Shown here: positions 53,826 to 61,026 of the stretch, piece after piece
Layout: each line of letters begins with the position of its first letter
Numbering within the stretch: the stretch's first letter is position 1
DNA from: Candidatus Neomarinimicrobiota bacterium
GTDB lineage: Bacteria; Fidelibacterota; Fidelibacteria; Fidelibacterales; Fidelibacteraceae
Direction: 5' to 3'
Assembly (NCBI GenBank): GCA_021157965.1
Contig: JAGGVO010000023.1
Location: 1-64,000 of the forward strand
DNA: 64,000 nucleotides
Translations under genes and position numbers: made by a program
Notes under the pieces: model-generated
What the model was told of the DNA's origin: nothing
The model's input: the letters and a program-made list of their open reading frames with translations, nothing else
The model's database searches: none

Positions 53826-54992
53826 TTATTTAAAAATCTTTTTACTGTCTGATTGGTGGTAATAACGGTTAACAGGGACAATCTTTTTATCTTCTGTTAT
53901 ATTGAATACGTGCCACACCGTCCCTTTTTGAGCAGGATCCGACCGGAAAGAGCACTCCAGATTTCCGTTGGCATATACATCCACCCGTGCCTGACTTCCA
54001 GGGAGACCGGTAGAAGCAGAGGCACGACGCTGGGTAAAATTGTGAACCGCATACTGATACAGGCCATCTGCCGGAACATAGATTGTGATGGTTTCTGGCC
54101 CATATCCATTCGTGTCATCCCTGTCCAGAAAATTGCGCCCCCCAACCAGTACCTTGTGCTGCCACCAGATGTGAAAGGTATTGCCGTCGGGGGTTGGACC
54201 TGTCAGATGTGCGTCCAGATCGGCGGGGAAGGCTCCCCAGGTGAGAACAATCCTGTATTCTTTCAACTCCTCTGATAAGGGAACACGGAGTAAAGTGGGG
54301 ATTTCATTCAGATCCAGAAAAAAGCTGTGTTCAACAGGAATGTAACCCTCCTTAAAGATTTTTACAGTGTAATCGCCATAATCACTGAGCTGCAGTGCCA
54401 GTTCACCCCGTGAATCCGTACTCCCGGTTGAAACCGTATTCCCCCTGAATCGAACCTCTGCCTGTACATCGGCAAGCGGATTGCCTGTTTCGGCATCCAC
54501 CACACTCAGATAAAAACATTTGAGTTTGGGATACATCCTTGGAGAGGGGTAAAAAGCACCGTCATTAACGGTCCCTGCAAGGAAAATCATTCCGGGTTCT
54601 TCCGGAACTTCAACCCGGTGGGATACTTTGTTTCGATGGTCGTTAACAATGATCGCCACCTCAGCTTCCTGCAGGACAGTTAACATGGATTCATCAAAAA
54701 AATCTTCATCTGCAAAGTGATTTGCAACCCAAACCTGTGCCTGGATACCGGATGTGTTTTGAAAACTGAACTGTTGACCATCCCCGGAAAACCGCTCGGC
54801 AATGGTTATGTTATTGTCTTTTGAAGGATTCTTCAGGTGTCCGCGGATATATTCCGTCTTTCCGTCTTTCATGTACTGTATTACTGTTGTAACATCTCCT
54901 GAAAAAGCATCATACGCAACAATAATATCCATGTCAGCCGAAAAGCACAGGACCGCTGACAGGAAGAATGCAAGTACTCCTGAAAATCTCAT
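53826..54992 (-). CDS. YfaP-like (DUF2135) protein with carboxypeptidase-regulatory-like domain
   Basis: 388 residues from ATG 54992, which has AAGGAT upstream; a TTG three codons earlier is less likely. Signal peptide FSGVLAFFLSAVLCFSA. About 165-240 is a carboxypeptidase-regulatory-like domain (SVVDAETGNPLADVQAEVRF, YGDYTVKIFKEGYIPVEHSF). About 250-370 is a YfaP/DUF2135 domain (RIVLTWGAFPADLDAHLTGP, HKVLVGGRNFLDRDDTNGYG, ETITIYVPADGLYQYAVHNF). The N-terminal part has no match. Exported; the role is unknown. Third gene of a minus-strand set with two LPP20-like genes. Confidence 0.82.
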   Translation of the reverse strand: MRFSGVLAFFLSAVLCFSADMDIIVAYDAFSGDVTTVIQYMKDGKTEYIRGHLKNPSKDNNITIAERFSGDGQQFSFQNTSGIQAQVWVANHFADEDFFDESMLTVLQEAEVAIIVNDHRNKVSHRVEVPEEPGMIFLAGTVNDGAFYPSPRMYPKLKCFYLSVVDAETGNPLADVQAEVRFRGNTVSTGSTDSRGELALQLSDYGDYTVKIFKEGYIPVEHSFFLDLNEIPTLLRVPLSEELKEYRIVLTWGAFPADLDAHLTGPTPDGNTFHIWWQHKVLVGGRNFLDRDDTNGYGPETITIYVPADGLYQYAVHNFTQRRASASTGLPGSQARVDVYANGNLECSFRSDPAQKGTVWHVFNITEDKKIVPVNRYYHQSDSKKIFK

Positions 54993-55015
54993 AAACAACA
55001 ATCCTTACATTTTAT

Positions 55016-55777
55016 CTATTTGTTTAACATGGGAGAAATGACATCTTTTCTTGGAATGCGGACCAGAACGTAGACAAGTTTTTTGTTTGTGTCCATCCAG
55101 CGTTCCAGAACCTGGATGTTTCTGAGAAGATATTTGACTTTCAAAGCCTGGACTTTTTCCATCGTGTCATAGGTGTCGGATTTTGCTTCAATCATCACAG
55201 TGTGGAAATCCACAGCTAAGGTTGTCATGATGTTAAAAATGGCGTTTTCTTCCGATTTCTTCCAGGCATCAATTTTATTGTAACGGCTTGTATATTCACC
55301 GATTCCATAATAATACCTTGAATCCGTATACATGGGATATTTTTCAATCCATGAAGGCCGGGGAAGAGATTGGTAATCAATATATTCTGTGGGGAGTTTT
55401 AAATCCTCCTCCAAAGAAAAAGCTTCAATATAATCGTTTGTAATCAGGTTAATGGCAAAAAGGCTTCCCTTAACTGGGTAGAGTTTGCCTTTGATTTTTT
55501 TCAGGGCATCAGGTGAAAAATTATAGTAATAATCACTGTCCACCTGATCCAGGTCCTGATACCGGTAAAGAGTCCCGAATGCAATACAGGAATGGTAGGC
55601 ACACCATGTGGTTTCTGCATCTGCAAGTGTGGAACTTCCCTCGCGGGCAAAACCCGTAACGACCTTAGGATATTCCCCGGGATATATAAACCATTCAGGA
55701 TATTTCACCTGACCGCATAGAAAAACAGGCAGAACATTCAAAAACAAGATAATAAGAAAAATATTTTTGTTTCGCAT
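55016..55777 (-). CDS. Tandem LPP20-like exported protein
   Basis: 253 residues from ATG 55777 (MRNKNIFLIILFLNVLPVFLCG), a signal peptide with CG at the end but no clean lipobox. The C-terminal half (from about PRPSWIEKYPMY) is LPP20/FlgP-like, with YYGIGEYTSRYNKIDAWKKSEENAI and the strand VLERWMDTNKKLVYVLVRIP. The N-terminal half (YPEWFIYPGEYPKVVTGFA..AD) looks like a second, diverged copy. No ribosome site is visible. A terminator hairpin lies just upstream, between it and the previous LPP20 gene. Confidence 0.72.
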   Translation of the reverse strand: MRNKNIFLIILFLNVLPVFLCGQVKYPEWFIYPGEYPKVVTGFAREGSSTLADAETTWCAYHSCIAFGTLYRYQDLDQVDSDYYYNFSPDALKKIKGKLYPVKGSLFAINLITNDYIEAFSLEEDLKLPTEYIDYQSLPRPSWIEKYPMYTDSRYYYGIGEYTSRYNKIDAWKKSEENAIFNIMTTLAVDFHTVMIEAKSDTYDTMEKVQALKVKYLLRNIQVLERWMDTNKKLVYVLVRIPRKDVISPMLNK

Positions 55778-55793
55778 GAATGATAAAGGAAAT

Positions 55794-55823
55794 AAAAAAA
55801 GGGGTGTGTTCAGCACACCCCTT
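55794..55823 (-). terminator. Rho-independent terminator between the two LPP20-like genes
   Basis: 10-bp perfect stem AAGGGGTGTG/CACACCCCTT (55799-55808 and 55814-55823), 5-nt loop, with a seven-T run on the minus strand. It stands 14 bases after the LPP20 lipoprotein stop and 17 bases before the next ATG, so it probably limits expression of the downstream genes. Confidence 0.85.
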
Positions 55824-55837
55824 GACGTTTTAACACG

Positions 55838-56398
55838 TTACTCCTGGGACTCGTAGGCTTCCATTTCACCTTTTAGCTCATCGTAAGCCTGTGATGCACG
55901 AAAACGTTCGTACACTTTGGGTTTGGACTGCAATTCGTCCAGGAAAGACTGGTTGAAAGTTGCAGGATCCATGGCCATTAAGACGTAAATCGTAATAAGT
56001 CCGTCTTTGCTGACCATTCTTTCCTCTTCAGGAAAAACACCCCGAAGTGTGGTACTGGCCATGGTTTTGGAAACACTGGTGAAGGCTTCATTGATCTCTG
56101 TTTCCAAAGCTGAACCGATTTCTTCCAGGAAGCTTTTCTGCAGAACCTGGATTTTGGATTCCAGCGCCAAAGCGAGCTGTTGACGTCCGTTGTTTTGTGC
56201 TTTCTGCCGGGCAATGTCTTCACGGGAACTCTGTCCCTGCCCAACATCAGCAATACCTCCCGCTTCGCGAATGGCTTTGGCCATCTTCATCAGCTCGTTG
56301 TACGGAGAGGTGGTTGATGTGCTTTTACTGCCGCCACATCCACTTAACATGGACAATGCAACGACCGCAACCAGCATGAGAATAAGTCCTTTCTTCAT
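55838..56398 (-). CDS. LPP20-family lipoprotein
   Basis: 186 residues with a lipobox LSGC at the end of a hydrophobic signal (VAVVALSMLSGCGG), so it should be lipid-anchored. The mature part (EAGGIADVGQGQSSREDIARQKAQNNGRQQLALALESKIQ) is the LPP20-like fold, and the strand GLITIYVLMAMDP follows near residue 140. Function in this lineage is unknown. The ribosome site is AGGAGGTCG. First gene of the set, divergent from the subtilase. Confidence 0.85.
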   Translation of the reverse strand: MKKGLILMLVAVVALSMLSGCGGSKSTSTTSPYNELMKMAKAIREAGGIADVGQGQSSREDIARQKAQNNGRQQLALALESKIQVLQKSFLEEIGSALETEINEAFTSVSKTMASTTLRGVFPEEERMVSKDGLITIYVLMAMDPATFNQSFLDELQSKPKVYERFRASQAYDELKGEMEAYESQE

Positions 56399-56453
56399 AA
56401 AATCGACCTCCTGATTTACTCTCGTTTGTCTTCATTATTTAACATTTCTAACG

Positions 56454-56482
56454 AATATAAAGGCAAAAAGGCTTTTATTCAA
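56454..56482 (-). promoter_or_regulatory. Promoter of the LPP20 lipoprotein gene
   Basis: On the minus strand: TTGAAT (56482-56477), 17-bp spacer, TATATT (56459-56454). Leader of about 50 nt with AGGAGG before the ATG at 56398. Confidence 0.6.
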
Positions 56483-56609
56483 GAAAATGATTTATATAAG
56501 TGATTTGCTTCACGTAAACAGGGTCCTGTGTTCTACGTAACATGTAAGATTCTTCGATTTTTGTATCCTTTTTAGGGTAAAATATTCATTATTTTAACGC
56601 GGAGGTTGA

Positions 56610-59600
56610 ATGAAATATATTTCTGTCAAAATCTTGCTGATTCTTGCTCTAAGCGTGAACGTCCTTACGGGCGGTGTTGATGTGTTAAATCCTTATCTTT
56701 TTTGCCTGACGCCGGAAACACCGCTCATTACGGAAACACAGTTACGTGACGGACAAACAGGCATTCCTGCGATTGATACTTTGCTTGCCCGGAATCCCGG
56801 ACTGACGATTCGTCCTTGGCTGCCTGCCTCAGAACCCCATGAACATGTAGGGGATATCTATCTGAACCGGATTTACCAGGTAACAGGGTTTCCCCGCAGT
56901 AAAGCGGCTGCAGAACAAAGCCTGGAGGCCCTTGCCCGGGATCCGCAAATTCTTTATTCGGAAAAAGAACCTCTGGTTAAAATCAAAAGCAGTTACGTTC
57001 CCAATGACCCTCTCTATTCCCAACAATGGTGGATCCGGCAGATTGAAGCCCAGGAAGCCTGGGGACTCTGGGATATTGCCGGAGGAACTATCCCTGGAAG
57101 CCGTGAGGTGAAGATAGCCATTGTGGATACGGGTGTGGAGTGGACCCATCCCGACCTGATTCATAACATCTGGCAAAATTTGGGGGAAGATGCAAACGGT
57201 AACGGGAAAACCATCCTGTACCTTGAGGGTCGCTGGCAGTTGGATCCCGGCGATTTGAACGGGGTGGATGATGACGGAAACGGATATAAGGATGATCTGA
57301 TCGGCTGGGATCCTTCCGGTTCAACATATTCAAACGGGGACAATGATCCCATGGCCGTGTTGGATGGACCGGCACCCGTAAGCGCCCGGATGCACGGGAC
57401 CCACTGTGCCGGCATTGCCGGCGCTTCTGCTGATAACAGTATCGGTATCGCCGGAACGGCTTTTCAGGTATCTATTGTTCCGGTGAAGACGATGACTGAT
57501 AATAATGAAGGTGGATATCTAACTTATGGATATCAAGGAATACAGTATGCATATAAATCTGGTGCTGATATAATCAGTCTGAGTTGGGGGGATAGTACAT
57601 ATAGCTATTCAGCCAGATCAGTTGTTCGGGAAGCTAAAAAAGCTGGTTCCATTCTTATAGCTGCTGCAGGAAATGGGACAAATGAAGGTATAGAAAAGTA
57701 CGGGAAATTCTATCCCGCTTCCTATTCCGAAGTAATATCCGTAACTGCCCTGGGACCCAACGACAAATGGGGAAAGTGGGCCAATTATCATGAAGATGTG
57801 GATATCGCGGCACCGGGTGAATCCATTTTATCCACTGTTTTCAGCTCATCAGGAACCGGAGACCTTCAGGGATATCAGTCCTGGTGGGGCACGTCCATGG
57901 CAACACCCATCGTAGCCGGATCGGTGGCACTCCTCAAGAGTTACATTCCGGGACAGACGGTCCAGTGGTATACCGATCAAATCCTCAATAATACAGATGA
58001 TATTTATACCATCAATGATGATCCCGAATATGCCGGGAGATTGGGAAGTGGACGGGTGAATCCTTACAGGGCTATTGCCCAGGCGCTGAAACCCCAGCTT
58101 GTGATTCAGGATCAGGAGATGTATATCCTCAATGACGACGGTGATGGCATCCTCAATCCAGGGGAAAAAGTCCGGTTACAGCTTACCCTTTCCAATGAAC
58201 CGGGCTGGCAGGATGGCAAAAATATCAGAGTCGTTTTACATTCCCCGACGCCGGAGCTTATTATAACCGATTCAGTCGCCACGTTCCCCGATCTGAATTC
58301 GGGAGAGTCAGGTACCCATACCGAAAAATTGCAATTCCACATATTGCCCGAAGCATCTACCGGCGAATCGGTTCTGGAATGCCGGGTTTATTCGGAAAAT
58401 CTTAGCGGGGATAGCTTTGAAGACAGGCTGCATGTACCCGTACAGGTTTCACTTTTTCAGAAAGGCTTTCCGGTACCTCTGTCTGAAATGATTGTTTCAT
58501 CGGTTTTGGTATGGGATATCAACCTTGATGGCCGGAAAGAGATTGTTGCCGGAACCTTTGCCGGGAACATCATGGCCTGGACCGCTACGGGGGACACTCT
58601 GCCGGGTTTCCCCATTTCTGCAGGTGGATTGATTCCCGTGGAAATTGCTGCCGGAGATCTGGATCAAAATGATACCCTGGAATTGGTTGCCGTTACCACA
58701 ACCGGAAAAATCATCCTCTTTAATGGCTGGGGGGAAACTCTCCTGACCTATTCTGCCGGGAATTCAATTGTGGCAGCACCCTCTATCGGTCAGTCAGACA
58801 GCATGGAGGATCTTGAGGTGGTTGTGGGAACCAAAGGGGGACAGATCCTGGCACTGAAGAAGAATGGAGTGCCGGTTCAGGGATATCCCCTGGAGGTCGG
58901 CAGTGCTATTCAAAATGCCATCTCGGTTTCTGATTCACTTTCTGAATCACCGGTCCTTGCCTATTCTACCGGGAATGGCGAGCTCTATTTAACGGATGAA
59001 GAAGGAACGCCTCTTTCAGGTTGGCCGGTCCGGCTTTCTGATCAACAGGCCACAACCCCCGTTTTGATACATTATCAGGGGGAATTGATTATCGCAGCAG
59101 GATTGTCGGACGGAAGCCTTGTACTGTTTCAGGAAGATGGCTCTGTCCGGGCGACCGTCAACGGATTATCGAAAGTTATTACCGAACCGACACTCGTCAG
59201 AACTGCTGATGGCCCGGCACTGGCTTATCCCTATGATGTACGAAAAGTTGCCGTTGTGGATTTACAGGGGAATTTTCTTACAGGCTGGCCTGTTATTTTT
59301 GAACAGTTACCGTCCCGGATTGGTGCCGGTGATATTGATAACAACGGGACAGATGAAATCATTGCTGTTTCTGCGAATGGTGATGTGGCGGTCTGGAATA
59401 TCAAAGGAGAAATGTTTCGCGGATATCCCATTCATACGAATGAAAATATCAATGGCGGACCGACTCTCAGTGATCTTGATGGAGATGGAGATGCCGAAAT
59501 ATTTGTAGCCGGAGACAAATATCTGATGGTGTGGGATGTTAAATCTGTTTCGGCGGATGCAGCCTGTCTGGCTATAGGCGGACTCAGGGGCGGAGGCCCG

Positions 59601-59918
59601 GGGCGGACACACCGTTATGATTATACTCTTACCGGTGTTCATGAGTCCCTTATCCCGCGGGAGTTTCAAATTACCGGAATATATCCCAACCCTTTTAATC
59701 CCCAAACGACGGTCTCATGGATTCAACCCCGGGCGGGGAATGCGAATCTTGTCGTTTATGACCTCACCGGCAGAGAAGTTGTTAAACAAACCTTATATGG
59801 TGTAGCAGGATATAATACTTATTCCTTATCGGGGAAAGACTGGAGCTCCGGTCTTTACATTTTACACCTCTCCAGCGGCTCTTATTCAGATGTTGAACGG
59901 TTGGTTTTTCTAAAATAA
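56610..59918 (+). CDS. Subtilisin-family (S8) secreted protease with beta-propeller-like region and sorting domain
   Basis: 1102 residues. Signal peptide ILLILALSVNVLTGG and a propeptide to about 125. The catalytic domain has Asp173 (IVDTGVEWTHPDL), His262 (MHGTHCAG) and Ser429 (GTSMATPIVAGSVALL). About 490-620 is a CARDB/FnIII-like region (GDGILNPGEKVRLQLTLSN). About 620-1000 contains repeats of the PQQ/VCBS propeller type (DINLDGRKEIVAG, DLDQNDTLELVAV, DIDNNGTDEIIAV, DLDGDGDAEIFVAG). The tail from about 1020 is a type A sorting domain (GIYPNPFNPQTTVSWI, SSGLYILHLSSG). Probably surface-bound or secreted. The segment about 57510-57710 is more AT-rich than its flanks. Ribosome site CGGAGG. Confidence 0.95.
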   Translation: MKYISVKILLILALSVNVLTGGVDVLNPYLFCLTPETPLITETQLRDGQTGIPAIDTLLARNPGLTIRPWLPASEPHEHVGDIYLNRIYQVTGFPRSKAAAEQSLEALARDPQILYSEKEPLVKIKSSYVPNDPLYSQQWWIRQIEAQEAWGLWDIAGGTIPGSREVKIAIVDTGVEWTHPDLIHNIWQNLGEDANGNGKTILYLEGRWQLDPGDLNGVDDDGNGYKDDLIGWDPSGSTYSNGDNDPMAVLDGPAPVSARMHGTHCAGIAGASADNSIGIAGTAFQVSIVPVKTMTDNNEGGYLTYGYQGIQYAYKSGADIISLSWGDSTYSYSARSVVREAKKAGSILIAAAGNGTNEGIEKYGKFYPASYSEVISVTALGPNDKWGKWANYHEDVDIAAPGESILSTVFSSSGTGDLQGYQSWWGTSMATPIVAGSVALLKSYIPGQTVQWYTDQILNNTDDIYTINDDPEYAGRLGSGRVNPYRAIAQALKPQLVIQDQEMYILNDDGDGILNPGEKVRLQLTLSNEPGWQDGKNIRVVLHSPTPELIITDSVATFPDLNSGESGTHTEKLQFHILPEASTGESVLECRVYSENLSGDSFEDRLHVPVQVSLFQKGFPVPLSEMIVSSVLVWDINLDGRKEIVAGTFAGNIMAWTATGDTLPGFPISAGGLIPVEIAAGDLDQNDTLELVAVTTTGKIILFNGWGETLLTYSAGNSIVAAPSIGQSDSMEDLEVVVGTKGGQILALKKNGVPVQGYPLEVGSAIQNAISVSDSLSESPVLAYSTGNGELYLTDEEGTPLSGWPVRLSDQQATTPVLIHYQGELIIAAGLSDGSLVLFQEDGSVRATVNGLSKVITEPTLVRTADGPALAYPYDVRKVAVVDLQGNFLTGWPVIFEQLPSRIGAGDIDNNGTDEIIAVSANGDVAVWNIKGEMFRGYPIHTNENINGGPTLSDLDGDGDAEIFVAGDKYLMVWDVKSVSADAACLAIGGLRGGGPGRTHRYDYTLTGVHESLIPREFQITGIYPNPFNPQTTVSWIQPRAGNANLVVYDLTGREVVKQTLYGVAGYNTYSLSGKDWSSGLYILHLSSGSYSDVERLVFLK

Positions 59919-60116
59919 CTCATTACGTTAAAAATCAGATTCTTTTCAAGACATCAAACGATATCATAAATAAAAAACTGATAAAAAACCATCCGCCTGA
60001 ACACAGTTTGATGAACCTGAAAATATTCAGAGGAAGATATCCCAAATGTGTTGAGAATGATGAGTGATGAGTTTTGAGTTGAAGGCGACCGATGTGTTGA
60101 TTAAATGTCTGACAAA

Positions 60117-60380
60117 TTATTCCCCGTCCAGTTCCAGTTCTACCAGCTTGGAATGAACCCCTGTGATAACCTCGACTTTGCGGGCAAGTTCATGATTCTG
60201 CTCATCCGAACCGCAGAGTTCAAGCATTAATAAACCTTTTTCACTGCAATTTTCCAATACACCGTCGTGGATTCCCAGCCGGGTTTTGATGATACATCCC
60301 CAGGCTGTTAAAACTTTTTGAAGATTCACGGCTGCTTCCTTGCGTTTTCCGATAAGAACCAGTAAAACAACTTTTTTCAT
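60117..60380 (-). CDS. TM1266-like small protein (Fe-only hydrogenase system regulator family)
   Basis: 87 residues, ACT/NikR-C-like alternation of strands and helices (VVLLVLIGKRKEAAVNLQKV, IIKTRLGIHDGVLENCSEKG, GLLMLELCGSDEQN). The pattern and length fit the TM1266 family often encoded near [FeFe]-hydrogenase maturation genes, but none of those are in the window. The AAAAGGAGG ribosome site is strong. Convergent with nothing; isolated between the subtilase and nusB. Confidence 0.68.
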   Translation of the reverse strand: MKKVVLLVLIGKRKEAAVNLQKVLTAWGCIIKTRLGIHDGVLENCSEKGLLMLELCGSDEQNHELARKVEVITGVHSKLVELELDGE

Positions 60381-60472
60381 GTTGAATCCTCCTTTTTCAT
60401 GCTAATATACTTTTCATGAAAAAATACATGTTTAGACTCTGAATGACACGAAAAAACCCTTCATTACCCTGT

Positions 60473-60481
60473 TGATATAAT
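60473..60481 (+). promoter_or_regulatory. Extended -10 promoter upstream of nusB
   Basis: TGATATAAT: a perfect TATAAT (60476-60481) with a TG one base upstream, and no recognisable -35. About 95 bases ahead of the nusB start. Confidence 0.4.
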
Positions 60482-60574
60482 GTCCCTTTGTTCGTAAAAT
60501 AGCACCGTGAAACCGGATATTTCAAAACCAGCGCAGTTACCTTCATTCTATTTGAATCAGAGGATTTATAATTT

Positions 60575-61018
60575 ATGATGAAACTTCGCCGACAGGCACG
60601 GGAATTGTCTTTGCAGGTACTCTATGCGCTCGAGATGAGCCGGGAACCCGTAGATCAGGTTATAATAGATGTTTTGTTGTTAAATGAAAATCCTGAATAC
60701 GACGAAACCTTTTTAAGAGATCTGGTGAAACAGACATTTGCCAATAAAGAATCCATTGATGAAAGAATACGGAACAGATCCCGCAACTGGGATTTCAACC
60801 GGATAGCGCTCATTGATAAAATTATTTTGCGCCAGGCGATTGCGGAACTAATCTATTGCGAGGATATTCCTCCCCGCGTGACCATATCCGAAGCGATCGA
60901 ACTGGCAAAAAAGTACTCAACCGATGACAGTCACGTTTTTATTAACGGGTTGATGGATCGGATCTACCACGATCTTATTGAAGAGGGACGGATTTTTCCC
61001 GAAGTGACTGAGATGTAG
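60575..61018 (+). CDS. nusB: Transcription antitermination factor NusB
   Basis: 147 residues (139 in E. coli), all helical. N-terminal RRQARELSLQVLYALEMS is the family signature, with DKIILRQAIAELIYCEDIPPRVTISEAIELAKKYS (shown as LRQAIAELIY and TISEAIELAKKYS) near the C-terminus. Binds boxA RNA with NusE for rRNA antitermination. ATGATG start. It is eight bases from secA. Confidence 0.95.
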   Translation: MMKLRRQARELSLQVLYALEMSREPVDQVIIDVLLLNENPEYDETFLRDLVKQTFANKESIDERIRNRSRNWDFNRIALIDKIILRQAIAELIYCEDIPPRVTISEAIELAKKYSTDDSHVFINGLMDRIYHDLIEEGRIFPEVTEM

Positions 61019-61026
61019 GAGTAAAT

